From the NCBI RefSeq assembly GCF_029846715.1, contig NZ_JARVWW010000005.1, forward strand, positions 247,881-311,880: DNA of 64,000 nucleotides. The letters run 5' to 3'. Positions 1-8,166 of this stretch are shown piece by piece (the stretch's first letter is position 1; each line of letters opens with the position of its first letter). The DNA comes from Bradyrhizobium nivariense. Its GTDB lineage: Bacteria > Pseudomonadota > Alphaproteobacteria > Rhizobiales > Xanthobacteraceae. The notes under the pieces were generated by a model, which saw nothing but the letters and a program-made list of their open reading frames with translations, was not told the origin of the DNA and searched no databases. The position numbers and the translations under genes are program-made.

Positions 1-206
1 ACGACGCGGACGCGCAGGCCGTGGCGGGTCTGGACGACGCGCTCCTGGTAGCAATTGTTGACGCCGCTGTTGACGTAGATGCCGCCAAAGCCCCAGCCGG
101 GACCCCAGTGATGATGGAAGCCGTGGGCCGACGCGGCGGTCGGCGCGAGAGCGGCAACGCCGAGCGAGCCGGCAGCGATCAGACCAAGTGCAAGCTTACG
201 AAACAT
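1..206 (-). CDS. Small secreted protein, C-terminus beyond the window (partial)
   Basis: The reverse strand reads an ATG at 206 followed by a clear signal peptide (MFRKLALGL, then an Ala-rich stretch ending PTAASA) and a His/Gly/Trp-rich mature start (HGFHHHWGPGWGFGG). An ATG six bases earlier (212) is possible, but the GGAG ribosome site sits 7 bases before the 206 ATG and almost touches the other. The frame is open to base 1, so the C-terminus lies outside the window. The mature part has one visible Cys (NNCYQERVVQTRHGLRVRV). I recognise no function; it resembles short exported proteins common in rhizobia. Confidence 0.6.
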   Translation of the reverse strand, partial: MFRKLALGLIAAGSLGVAALAPTAASAHGFHHHWGPGWGFGGIYVNSGVNNCYQERVVQTRHGLRVRV

Positions 207-344
207 CTTCATTCTCCAGTGTGGCGCAAGGGCCGTTGTTGTGTCCCTGCATCTCGGTCGAGCCGAAACGCGAATGCGTTCATGCAGCGAGGGGAGAATC
301 GTGTTTCAGGAGGGTTTCGTCGGTCGCGGCGGGTTGCGCCGCCG

Positions 345-1331
345 TCATGTTTTCTGCGCCGCCGCCGCGCGATAACGCGCGGCCATCGCCTGCGTCAGCT
401 CAACCATCTTCTCGCGCAGATCGGCCGGCTCCAGCACTTCGGCCTCGGGCCCGAGCCGCAACAATTCGGCCGCGGCGTGCCATGACGTCTTGCCGGTCGG
501 CACTCTGGCGATGCACCAGCCGTCCGCATCAGCGGTCTCTTCAAGCTGCGTACGCGCCCTGACGTAAGGCTGGCTCAGCGCGTCGAGCAGCTTGACGCCG
601 AAGGGCGACAGCCGGACGATCGCGACATTGGGATGCATCTCGGCCTCGAGACGCAGCGTTGCGTCCCGCCAATAGGCGGCGAGATCGAAACCGGCGGGCC
701 GCTCGCAGCGATCGTCGAGCGCGGTGCAGTCGAGCACGCGCGCGACGCGATAGGTCCGCACGCTGCCGTCGACCGAACCTGCGAGATACCAGCTGCCACC
801 TTTCAGCACGAGACCGAGCGGCGCGACGCGGCGCTGCTTCTCGGCGCGCCAGCTCTGGTAGCGGATTTTTATCAATGTCCCGCGCAGAGCCGCACCGGCG
901 ATGGTGCGCAGATGCTTTGGTTCTTCCGCGTCGCCGAACCAGCCCGGCGCGTCGAGGTGAAAACGCTCCTGCATCCGTCCGGCGTCTTCGCGCAAATTGG
1001 CGGGCAGCGCGGCCATCAGCTTGTTCTGTGCGGCGATCATCGCCGCATCCAGCCCGAGCGCCGCCGCCGGGCCCGGCAATCCGGTCAGGAACAGCGCTCC
1101 CGCCTCACTCTGCGACAAGCCGTTCAGCCGCACGCGATAGCCGTCGAGCAGGCGATAGCCGCCTTCCGCGCCGCGGTCGGCATAGACAGGGACCCCGGAC
1201 GCCGCGAGCGCGTCGATGTCGCGGTAGATCGTGCGCACCGAGACTTCGCAGGCTTCCGCGAGCTCAGGCGCGGTGACCTGCCCCTTGGCCTGGAGGGTGG
1301 TGAGGATCGACAGCATCCGGCTCGCGCGCAT
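345..1331 (-). CDS. YafY-type transcriptional regulator (HTH + WYL domain)
   Basis: A 328-residue regulator with an N-terminal DeoR-like winged helix (residues 1-60, containing TIYRDIDALAASGVPVYADRGAEGGY, here in pieces: TIYRDIDAL then GVPVYADRG) and a central/C-terminal WYL ligand-sensing region (IKIRYQSWRAEKQRRVAPLG, LAGSVDGSVRTYRVARV). WYL proteins usually control a neighbouring gene and themselves. It is divergent from a glutathione S-transferase gene at 1415, and the 83-bp gap holds a perfect 13-bp inverted repeat 10 bp ahead of this start codon. This fits autoregulation plus control of the transferase. The effector cannot be read from the sequence. Confidence 0.88.
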   Translation of the reverse strand: MRASRMLSILTTLQAKGQVTAPELAEACEVSVRTIYRDIDALAASGVPVYADRGAEGGYRLLDGYRVRLNGLSQSEAGALFLTGLPGPAAALGLDAAMIAAQNKLMAALPANLREDAGRMQERFHLDAPGWFGDAEEPKHLRTIAGAALRGTLIKIRYQSWRAEKQRRVAPLGLVLKGGSWYLAGSVDGSVRTYRVARVLDCTALDDRCERPAGFDLAAYWRDATLRLEAEMHPNVAIVRLSPFGVKLLDALSQPYVRARTQLEETADADGWCIARVPTGKTSWHAAAELLRLGPEAEVLEPADLREKMVELTQAMAARYRAAAAQKT

Positions 1332-1341
1332 GATCCCTTAA

Positions 1342-1372
1342 ACCATACCTGACACAGGATGTCAGGTATGGT
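1342..1372. promoter_or_regulatory. Operator-like perfect inverted repeat between WYL regulator and GST
   Basis: Arms ACCATACCTGACA (1342-1354) and TGTCAGGTATGGT (1360-1372) are perfectly complementary around a 5-bp spacer. The repeat lies between the regulator start (1331) and the transferase start (1415). It is a strong candidate binding site for the YafY-type regulator on both divergent promoters. Confidence 0.7.
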
Positions 1373-1414
1373 CCGCTACAACGCCATCGCCAGCCGGCCA
1401 GATGGAGACCTGCC

Positions 1415-2062
1415 ATGACCGATCCGAACCGCATCACGCTGTATTATTCGCCGCAAAGCCGCGCCACCGGCACGCGGGTGCTGCTGGAGGAGTTAGGTGC
1501 GCCCTACGATCTCCAAATCCTCAACATGAAGGCCGGCGAGCAGCGCAAGCCGGCCTATCTCGCCATCAACCCGCTCGGCAAGGTGCCGGCGATCCGTCAC
1601 GGCGGGCAGCTCGTGACCGAGCAGGTCGCGATCACCATCTATCTCGCCGACCTGTTTCCGCAGGCGGGGCTCACGCCCGCGCTGAACGATCCGCTGCGCG
1701 GCCCTTATCTGCGCTGGATCGCCTATTACGGCGCCTCGTTCGAGCCGGCTCTGATCGACAAGTTCATGCAGCGCGAGCCGGCGCCGATCACGCAATCGCC
1801 CTATGCCGACTACGACACCATGCTGGGCGCGCTCGAGGCGCGGCTGTCGAAGGGGCCGTATCTGCTCGGCGAACGCATGACGGCCGCGGATGTGTTGTGG
1901 GGTGTCGCGTTCAGCTGGACCATGATGTTCGGCATCGTGCCGAAGAAGGACGTGTTCGTCCGCTATGCCGAACGCATGACCTCGCGGCCCGCGTTCCAGC
2001 GCATCAATGCGGCGGATGACGAGATGGCCACGCAGCATGCGGCGGCGGCTGTTGGAGGGTGA
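1415..2062 (+). CDS. Glutathione S-transferase
   Basis: A 215-residue GST. The N-terminal thioredoxin-like domain (residues 1-82) contains ITLYYSPQSRATGTRVLLEE and the glutathione-binding NPLGKVPAIRHGGQLVTEQVAITIYLAD segment. The all-alpha C-terminal domain has the usual LGERMTAADVLWG signature near residues 150-162. These cytosolic enzymes conjugate glutathione to electrophiles. It is divergent from the WYL regulator, with a palindrome between them. The stop codon is close to the next gene on the same strand (DUF6157), so the two are probably co-transcribed. The substrate is unknown. Confidence 0.9.
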   Translation: MTDPNRITLYYSPQSRATGTRVLLEELGAPYDLQILNMKAGEQRKPAYLAINPLGKVPAIRHGGQLVTEQVAITIYLADLFPQAGLTPALNDPLRGPYLRWIAYYGASFEPALIDKFMQREPAPITQSPYADYDTMLGALEARLSKGPYLLGERMTAADVLWGVAFSWTMMFGIVPKKDVFVRYAERMTSRPAFQRINAADDEMATQHAAAAVGG

Positions 2063-2079
2063 ATGATCCGGAGTTGCAG

Positions 2080-2514
2080 ATGACGAAGCCGATGCACACG
2101 ACCAACTGCTTCAACACCTTCATCCAGGTTGCTGAAGACTGTCCTGCGCGCACTGGCGAAGAGCCGCCGCTGCGCGCGGGAAAGCCGACGGTGGCGTGCC
2201 TGCAATACGGGATGATCGCCAAGGCGCCCTACAAATACACGTCCGACGACGTGATCTTCGCGACGTCTGCGCCGGGACGCGAGCTCGATGGGAACGCGAC
2301 GAAAACGGAGAAGCATGCGGCCCGTGATGCGTTCTTCTCCCGGGGGCAGGCGTGCATGAGGGCGTCGAGCCTGGGCAAGCGTTTCGGCTGGGGCGTTCAT
2401 GCCGACAATGAGGGCCGGATCGCGATCTACGCAATCGACAGCAAGCGTTACCAGGCGTTCGTCCGCGATCCCAAGCTCACGCAGGTGCGCGCGATGCGGT
2501 CGAAGCGGGCGTGA
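2080..2514 (+). CDS. DUF6157 family protein
   Basis: A 144-residue cytosolic protein starting MTKPMHTTNCFNTFI and rich in conserved polar motifs (VAEDCPAR, YGMIAKAPYKYTSDDVIF, GWGVHADNEGRIAIYAI). I recognise the pattern as DUF6157, a family without assigned function. The ATG at 2080 is preferred because GGAG lies 6 bases upstream (2070-2073). A GTG at 2059 overlapping the GST stop is also open, but its purine run abuts the codon. It sits directly after the GST gene and is probably in the same transcript and under the same WYL regulator. Confidence 0.75.
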   Translation: MTKPMHTTNCFNTFIQVAEDCPARTGEEPPLRAGKPTVACLQYGMIAKAPYKYTSDDVIFATSAPGRELDGNATKTEKHAARDAFFSRGQACMRASSLGKRFGWGVHADNEGRIAIYAIDSKRYQAFVRDPKLTQVRAMRSKRA

Positions 2515-3300
2515 TCAGAATTTTGGCGGTCGCTTCTCCGCGAACGCCTTGATGCCTTCCTTGATCTCGTCGCCGCGCATGCTGTCGCGGTGGCGCTGGT
2601 CGGCGGCTTGCTCGTCCAGTTCGCCGCGGGCGAATTCGTTGATCGCGCGCTTCATGCCGCGCATCGCCTGTGGCGCGTTGCCGGCGAGGATCGCAGCGAG
2701 CTTGTCGACCTCCTCGTCCAGAAACTCCACCGCCACCATGTCGGTGAGATAGCCGATCCGAAGCATCTCCGGCGCGCTGATCCTCGAGGCGGTCAAGAAC
2801 AGCTTTTTCGCATTGTCGACGCCGAGCCGGGTCACGTAGCGTTTGATGCCGCTCCGGTAATAGTGCAGCCCGAGCCGCGCCGCCGGCATGAACATCTCGG
2901 CGGTGTCGACGCCGATGCGGAAATCGCAGGCAAGTGCGAGGTCGGTCGCGCCGCCATAGACGCCGCCGTTGAGCCGGCAGATCGAGGGCACGCCGAGATC
3001 CTCCAGCCGGTTGACGACCACCTCGAAGGCGGAGCCTGCGCTCTGCTGCTCGTTCGCGCTGACCGCGCGCTCGGCGACCGAGTTGAGGTCATAGCCGGCG
3101 GAGAAGGCGCGCCCGGTGCCGGTCAGCACCAGCACGCGGATATCGGGATCGGCCTCGATCCGGTCGAACAGGTTTACCAGCTCGCCGAGATCCTCGGCCT
3201 GGAGCCGGTTGAGATGTTTGGGCCGGTTGAGGCGGATGGTGGCGCATGCACCTGTGATTTCGAGCACGGGGCCGCTGGCCGCGTCGGCGGTGTCCGACAT
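2515..3300 (-). CDS. Enoyl-CoA hydratase/isomerase family protein with altered active site
   Basis: A crotonase-fold protein of about 261 residues: VLVLTGTGRAFSAGYDLN (first oxyanion segment) and LNGGVYGGATDLALACDFRI (second). Where typical enoyl-CoA hydratases carry two catalytic glutamates, this protein shows Asp (GGATDLAL) and Ala (FMPAARLGLHYYRSG), so ordinary hydratase chemistry is doubtful; an isomerase, hydrolase or lyase role is possible. The ATG at 3300 has GGAGA six bases upstream. An ATG at 3312, directly after the channel stop, is the alternative. It follows the K+ channel gene with only about 12 bases between them and is probably co-transcribed. Confidence 0.85.
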   Translation of the reverse strand: MSDTADAASGPVLEITGACATIRLNRPKHLNRLQAEDLGELVNLFDRIEADPDIRVLVLTGTGRAFSAGYDLNSVAERAVSANEQQSAGSAFEVVVNRLEDLGVPSICRLNGGVYGGATDLALACDFRIGVDTAEMFMPAARLGLHYYRSGIKRYVTRLGVDNAKKLFLTASRISAPEMLRIGYLTDMVAVEFLDEEVDKLAAILAGNAPQAMRGMKRAINEFARGELDEQAADQRHRDSMRGDEIKEGIKAFAEKRPPKF

Positions 3301-3312
3301 TCTTGTCTCCAT

Positions 3313-4422
3313 TTATTTGTTTTCGAGCGCGCGGCGTTTTGCTTCCGCATCGATGGTCTCGGCGAGATCCGGATGCCGCGCCATCAGCACGCGAAAGTCG
3401 ACGAGGTCGAGCACCAGAAGCCGCGACACCTTGGTGGTCGAGACATTGGCGCCGCGCAAATTGTTGCCGAGTAGCGCCATCTCGCCGAAGAAGGCACCGT
3501 CGCCGAGCTGCACCTTCTTGCCGGGCAGGTCGACCTCGACCTCGCCGGCGGCGATGAAATACATGCAGTCGCCCTGCGTGCCCTTGCGGATGATCATGGT
3601 GCGCGCCGGCAGCTCCATGGTCCGCAGCATGTGGGTGACGTCGGCGATGGCCGCCGGTCCAAGCGCCGCGAAGAACGGCACCTTGCTGACGGATTCCCAG
3701 GTCTTGAGGAAATTGTCGCGCCGGGTCTCCGCGGCAAAGCCGGTTGCCAAAATACCGGTCCAGAGGCCGAACACACCGAGGCCCGAGATCATCACCAGCG
3801 CCGCCACCATGCGGCCTAGCGGCGTCACCGGCACGACGTCGCCATAGCCGGTCGTGGTCAAGGTGGCCACCGCCCACCACAGCGCGGCCGGCACGCTGCC
3901 GAAGGTCTGGGGCTGCACGTCCCGCTCCAGGAAATATTCGGCGACCGAGGCCAGGAAGACCACCATCAGGAAGATCACGAGCACGCTGACCAGCGGCCCT
4001 GATTCGAGCACCAGCACGCGGCGGAGCTGCCGCAGGCCGGGAATGCCCGGCACCACCTTCAACACCCAGAGCACGCTGAGCAGCCACGCCGTCTTCGGCT
4101 CGATCCCGAGAATCAGCGCGGCCGGCACGGCCAGAGCTCCGACAGCATCGACCAGCCCGGCGGAGGAGGACATGTAGAGTGCAAGGCGCCCCTGTCGCGC
4201 CATATGGCGCAGCCGGACCACCCATTCGAACACGAAGTAGACCAGGCAGGTCCAAAGCACGGCATCGACCCAGCGATGCGCCGTCTCATAGGCCGGGTTG
4301 ACCGTCAGCAGCACCATGCCGAGCACGCCGACGCCGACTGCCACATAGGCCGCCCTGGTCATGTTGCGGCCGGCCGTGGCGGCCGCGAACTGGGCCAGAG
4401 CGGAGATCAGCGGCTTGGACAT
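3313..4422 (-). CDS. MloK1-like cyclic-nucleotide-gated potassium channel
   Basis: A six-helix channel plus cytoplasmic cyclic-nucleotide-binding domain, about 369 residues from the ATG at 4422 (Mesorhizobium MloK1 is 355, as I recall). Hydrophobic segments fill residues 25-165, the pore loop carries the K+ filter TTTGYGD (189-195), the last inner helix ends near 230, and a short linker leads to a CNBD (about 250-350) with phosphate-binding cassette FFGEMALLGNNLRGANVST, including the arginine that contacts the cyclic phosphate. The S4-like stretch (LRQLRRVL) has few basic residues, consistent with a non-voltage-gated channel. The frame is open upstream to 4521, but that extension lacks membrane character. 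Confidence 0.87.
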   Translation of the reverse strand: MSKPLISALAQFAAATAGRNMTRAAYVAVGVGVLGMVLLTVNPAYETAHRWVDAVLWTCLVYFVFEWVVRLRHMARQGRLALYMSSSAGLVDAVGALAVPAALILGIEPKTAWLLSVLWVLKVVPGIPGLRQLRRVLVLESGPLVSVLVIFLMVVFLASVAEYFLERDVQPQTFGSVPAALWWAVATLTTTGYGDVVPVTPLGRMVAALVMISGLGVFGLWTGILATGFAAETRRDNFLKTWESVSKVPFFAALGPAAIADVTHMLRTMELPARTMIIRKGTQGDCMYFIAAGEVEVDLPGKKVQLGDGAFFGEMALLGNNLRGANVSTTKVSRLLVLDLVDFRVLMARHPDLAETIDAEAKRRALENK

Positions 4423-4535
4423 GCGGGAAGGCGGCTCGGTTTTGTCTTTTGCGGTCCCGGCTGGAACCTCGGCGCCAAAGTGCCTGCCCGGGCCGAGGCC
4501 GTCAACGACGAGCCGGGCCACCGGCCCGCGAGCCG

Positions 4536-4754
4536 TTACCTGAAATGCGGCGGTTCGTCGTAGCCGCGACGGCTGCTGAAGAACAGCAGCACCATCAAGC
4601 CGACACCGACAAGAACGGAAAACCCGGCCCCCAGCGCCAGCGCCACATAGCCTTCCGTCGGGATCGGCTCGCCCTCGACCGTCATCGCGGAATAAGCGAA
4701 ATAGCCAACCCCCGCCAGCATTCCCAGCAGGAAGATGATGAGGAGTGCACGCAT
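4536..4754 (-). CDS. Small two-helix membrane protein, unknown function
   Basis: A 72-residue protein starting MRALLIIFLLGMLAGVGYF at 4754. It has two hydrophobic helices (about residues 3-23 and 36-60) separated by TVEGEPIPTEG, and a short charged tail SSRRGYDEPPHFR. The open frame runs on to 5120, but the upstream part overlaps the TAXI protein gene and is Arg-rich shadow sequence, so the short form is preferred. It lies between the TAXI gene and the K+ channel on the same strand. No function is assigned. Confidence 0.6.
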   Translation of the reverse strand: MRALLIIFLLGMLAGVGYFAYSAMTVEGEPIPTEGYVALALGAGFSVLVGVGLMVLLFFSSRRGYDEPPHFR

Positions 4755-4873
4755 GCGCGGTCTCCGGTTGTGTCCGCGAGGCAACGGTTGTGGAGCGGAG
4801 ACGGTTCCCGGCTCGGCTTGGTGACTCGCGGAAATAGCGCCAACCTGCCGCCGCAGGACCTCAAATCGATAGG

Positions 4874-6319
4874 TCAGGCACTCTGAGCTGTCTTCACCAC
4901 CACGATATTGCTCTCGTCGTGCTGGGGCGGGGCCACGTCCTGAGCGACCTTCTCGCCCTCGCCGGCATGGCGCTTGAGGTAGTCGCGGCGCATGCCGATC
5001 TCGTCGCGGACGAATTCGTAGCCGAGCTTGAAGGTGTCGAGCCCGTCGGTACTGATCGTGCCATCTCGCAAGCCTATGACCGCGCCGCGCAAAATGCCTT
5101 CCAGCTCGTCCTGGAGACATTCGAGCTGGTCCAGCGAATGGGCGTGCTCGATCCGCTCGCCGATGTCGAGGATGGCGGTGGAGAGCTCACTGGCCTTCTC
5201 CGGCGCGACCCGGGTGATCTTGGCGTAGATCGCGGCGAAGATCGAACCGATGACGCTGAGCGCGGCCGCGCCCAGATACATCAGGTCGCTGTACTTATCC
5301 ATGAACGACTTGGTGTCGTCGTTGATGTAGTCGGCAGCCCCTTGATGCGCCATCACGAAGGCATCCTTCTCGACCGAGGCGGGCTCGATTCTGCTGGCAA
5401 AGCCGTTGTCGAGCCCGAGCGCGGATTTGTTCTCGTAGACGACACGCGCGAGATCCCCGGCCGTCGTCGGCGACATCCTGGATTGGGCGACCAGCAACCA
5501 TTCGAGCCCGATGGTGTCGAGATCGTCGTCGGGAATTTCCGGCGATGCAGACAGCGTGCCCGCCGTCAGCGTCTCGCTGGAAATGCCGGGGATCTTGCGC
5601 GCCAGCGCCTTCGCCTCGTCAATCGCGTTCAGCGTGAAGCCGCCGCGTCTGGCGGCCTGCTCATAGGCCTTGTCCCGCACCGCCTTCGAGGCGTGGACAA
5701 TGGCGATGACCGCGCCAAAGCCGTTTGCCGGCGCGAACAACTTATCCAGCGTTGCGCCCTGCGGCGCCATCTGGATCTTCGCAGCGTCCGGACCCTCGGG
5801 AATGTCGAGCACGCCGCGGACGAAGGCGAGCGAGGATTCGTTGTCGGCGAGGACGGCGACCTTCTTCTTCTTCAGCTCGGCGAGCGACTTGATCTTCTTG
5901 TTGCCGGGCCCGAGCAGCAGCACGAGATCGTGCTCGAGGATCGCGAGCGTGCGTGCCCGCAACGGCACCTTAGCGTCGGTGCGCAGCACGGCGAGGTCGG
6001 CCTGCTTGCGGTCGAACTGGGCGATCGCCTTGGCGTTGTCGGCGTTGTTGACGATCTTGATCCGGAAGCGCGAGGCGTTGTTCTGCAGGACAGCGGCGAG
6101 CTTGGCCGCGAACTGGGCCTCGTCGCTGGTGGGGGCGCCGACGGCAAAGGTCAGCGTCTCCGAATTGTGCACCAGCGCGCGGCCGCCCCAGACGGTGGCA
6201 AGCGACAACAGCAGGGTCAGCACGACGTAGAGGAAGACCTGCTGCTGATTGGTCTTGATCACCTTGGGGCGCCGGGGTGGTGGCGAGATCGGCGATGAGG
6301 TAGGGCCCTCAGTACTCAT
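4874..6319 (-). CDS. Membrane-anchored TAXI-family TRAP solute-binding protein
   Basis: A 481-residue protein of the TAXI/NMT1-like type. An N-terminal anchor (about residues 27-45) is followed by a periplasmic binding domain (LTFAVGAPTSDEAQFAAKLAAVL, AVLADNESSLAFVRGVLD). A second membrane helix lies near residues 343-366 (MYLGAAALSVIGSIFAAIYA) and a cytoplasmic helical tail of about 110 residues follows. Classical TAXI proteins are free periplasmic receptors feeding a fused TRAP permease. Here the receptor is tethered at both ends and no TRAP permease lies beside it, so it may act as a sensor or pair with a distant permease. Ligand unknown. Confidence 0.78.
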   Translation of the reverse strand: MSTEGPTSSPISPPPRRPKVIKTNQQQVFLYVVLTLLLSLATVWGGRALVHNSETLTFAVGAPTSDEAQFAAKLAAVLQNNASRFRIKIVNNADNAKAIAQFDRKQADLAVLRTDAKVPLRARTLAILEHDLVLLLGPGNKKIKSLAELKKKKVAVLADNESSLAFVRGVLDIPEGPDAAKIQMAPQGATLDKLFAPANGFGAVIAIVHASKAVRDKAYEQAARRGGFTLNAIDEAKALARKIPGISSETLTAGTLSASPEIPDDDLDTIGLEWLLVAQSRMSPTTAGDLARVVYENKSALGLDNGFASRIEPASVEKDAFVMAHQGAADYINDDTKSFMDKYSDLMYLGAAALSVIGSIFAAIYAKITRVAPEKASELSTAILDIGERIEHAHSLDQLECLQDELEGILRGAVIGLRDGTISTDGLDTFKLGYEFVRDEIGMRRDYLKRHAGEGEKVAQDVAPPQHDESNIVVVKTAQSA

Positions 6320-6666
6320 GGCAGCACTCTGGCCTTATGCTTCCGGTGGCGGGCGGCTCGCGACTGTGATCGCTGCGGACGCCCTGTAATTCGTAAACGT
6401 CTGAAAAAAGACCGATATTCCCTACCGACAATGATAGCGCGCAGGTCACGGAATGCAAATTTCGAGCCGAAGGTAACCTTACTCAACTCGGCCGCGGCGA
6501 TAGGTCATCCTATCACCAGTTAGCCACAGTTGGCGATTTTCCGGTTCCCCCCGGCTGCATTCCGCCGCGGGAGATGTCATAAATCGCAGGTCCCGGCGAT
6601 TTGACCGGTCCAGGAAGAGGTTGCGCTGAACGCTCCAATTCTTCTTGTCACGTCAATGAGGGCGCC
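6320..6666. other. Intergenic region with a small inverted repeat
   Basis: About 350 bases without a convincing gene, between the divergent TAXI and DUF3307 genes, so it must hold both promoters. The only symmetric element I see is GATAGG-tcat-CCTATC at 6499-6514, which could be an operator or a small hairpin. The stretch from about 6390 to 6475 is richer in A/T than the surroundings. Confidence 0.5.
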
Positions 6667-7068
6667 TTGTCGTTTCCACCCCTGTCATCGGCGGTTCCGG
6701 TCGAAGCGCTCATTGGTTGGATGTTGCTGCTCACCTTCAAGCACATCATCGCCGATTTCGTCCTCCAGACCGCCTGGATGGCGCAGGGCAAGGACCAGAA
6801 GCACGGCTGGGCCCTGCCGCTCCTGGTGCACTGCCTGATTCACCTTGCGGTTGCGCTGCCGCTGATCCTGATCGTGGCGCCGAAATTCTGGTTTGTGGCG
6901 TTGATCGACTTCGCGATCCACATCACGATCGACCGCGCCAAGGGCCTCGTCTCGGCCAATTTCGGTGTCGACCTTGCACATCCCTGGTTCTGGACCCTGA
7001 TCGGCGTCGACCAGGCCCTGCACCATTTGACCGGCTTCGGTCTCTCCATCTTCATGGCGGCGAACTGA
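6667..7068 (+). CDS. DUF3307 family membrane protein
   Basis: About 133 residues with three to four hydrophobic segments: WMLLLTFKHIIADFVLQTAWMA (the DUF3307 hallmark, with HIIADF and a conserved Gln), LLVHCLIHLAVALPLILIV, FVALIDFAIHITIDRAKG and a last amphipathic helix with DQALHHLTGF. Conserved His/Asp residues inside the helices are typical of the family, whose function is unknown. The start is uncertain: the frame is open from 6601 (TTG), and I prefer the TTG at 6667 because a GAGGG run precedes it by about 5 bases. Confidence 0.75.
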   Translation: MSFPPLSSAVPVEALIGWMLLLTFKHIIADFVLQTAWMAQGKDQKHGWALPLLVHCLIHLAVALPLILIVAPKFWFVALIDFAIHITIDRAKGLVSANFGVDLAHPWFWTLIGVDQALHHLTGFGLSIFMAAN

Positions 7069-7102
7069 GGCGGGCGCCGCTCCGGAGCGGCTGCGCGGCC
7101 TG

Positions 7103-7214
7103 CATGGTTCGAGACGGCGCTTCGCGCCTCCTCACCATGAGGGGTTAGAATCCTTTCACTAGAAACAGACCTCATCCTGAGGAGCCCGCCAAAGGCGGGC
7201 GTCTCGAAGGATGG
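7103..7214. repeat. Dispersed intergenic hairpin repeat (family D)
   Basis: Two stem-forming blocks: CATGGTTCGAGACGGCGC against GCGCCTCCTCACCATGAGG, then CCTCATCCTGAGGAGCCCG against CGGGCGTCTCGAAGGATGG. Related sequence recurs at 55406-55537. No coding potential; it lies in the gap after the DUF3307 gene. Confidence 0.6.
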
Positions 7215-7363
7215 CCGCAAAGGATCTGCACCTCCCATTTCGGCCCGGCTCGGCACGTTTGACTCGCGGTCAGGGCGCAAGGATCCCGGGCGACTACCGG
7301 CCAGCGTGGTTAACCTTTCATTAGAGAATTGCACTGCATCTTCCCACACGAGGGAGAACTGCA

Positions 7364-7762
7364 ATGTTTTCAAGCCGCGACGCCTTTGAAAGCGATTTCT
7401 GCCCGGTCCGCGACGAACTCCTTGGCGAGATGTATCGCGCCAGCGAGAGCGGCCTGCCGAGGCTGGTTGAGGGTGTTTCCCCAGACGCGCGCGCCAGGCT
7501 GGCGCTGTTCTGCTATCGGCGCAGCCATCTGCACTCGCTGGCGGTCGCGATCGCTGGCAGCTGCAACGAGCGCGACCTGATCGAGAACGGCGGCCGCGTC
7601 GGCTCGACGCTCTACGCGCTGTCGCGCGAGGGCGCGGCCAAATCCTCGCCGTCGCTGTCGGGTGGCCGCAAGCCGATCACGCTGTCGACCAAGCCGCTCT
7701 CGGTGCTTGCACCGCTGGACGACGAGATCGACGACGAGATCAGCGAAGCCGTTCCAGCCTAA
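7364..7762 (+). CDS. Conserved hypothetical protein
   Basis: A 132-residue protein with a good start (GGAG about 7 bases before the ATG). The N-terminal 85 residues look like a compact helical domain (FCPVRDELLGEMYRASESGLPRLVEGVS, LALFCYRRSHLHSLAVAIAGSCNERDL). The C-terminal 45 residues are low-complexity, Ser/Pro-rich and end in an acidic DDEIDDEISEAVPA tail. No signal peptide or membrane helix. I do not recognise the family. Confidence 0.65.
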   Translation: MFSSRDAFESDFCPVRDELLGEMYRASESGLPRLVEGVSPDARARLALFCYRRSHLHSLAVAIAGSCNERDLIENGGRVGSTLYALSREGAAKSSPSLSGGRKPITLSTKPLSVLAPLDDEIDDEISEAVPA

Positions 7763-7837
7763 GCCTCATTTGCTGGCGCATGATTTTGACGGAAAACCGC
7801 TGCACACTTTGCGCTAACGCGGCCCTTCGGGTCCGGA

Positions 7838-8161
7838 TCATGCGCTCGCGATAACCGGCAGCCCGAATTTTCGCCGCGCCATCGCGCATTCGGCGTCACC
7901 GGGCATGCAGGTACGGCACACTTCCGGCCGCACCGCGTAGATGCCGCACGCGGTCGCCTTTCCAATTTCCCCCTGCAAGGCCGAACAACGATCGCCTTCG
8001 CAGCGCATGCCGGACTGGCGGTCGTTGACCAGCGTTTCGGGAATCGCGGCAAGTTCCTCGTCGCTCTCGATCGAGAAGCGCGGCCAGTTCGCCGAATAGC
8101 CGCAGCAGGCGCCGCAACTCTGGCAACAGCTCGACAGGTCCGTGGGGGAGTTCTCGTCCAT
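7838..8161 (-). CDS. YkgJ-type cysteine-cluster protein
   Basis: A 107-residue protein with eleven Cys. It opens with SSCCQSCGACCGY (residues 11-21), followed by MRCEGDRCSAL, ACGIYAVRPEVCRTC and ECAM. This is the Zn/Fe-chelating pattern of the YkgJ (UPF0153) family, of unclear function. The ATG at 8161 lies 5 bases past the stop of the upstream WYL regulator on the same strand, so the two are probably co-transcribed. The open frame reaches 8314, but that part only overlaps the regulator. Confidence 0.85.
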   Translation of the reverse strand: MDENSPTDLSSCCQSCGACCGYSANWPRFSIESDEELAAIPETLVNDRQSGMRCEGDRCSALQGEIGKATACGIYAVRPEVCRTCMPGDAECAMARRKFGLPVIASA

Positions 8162-8166
8162 CGTCG

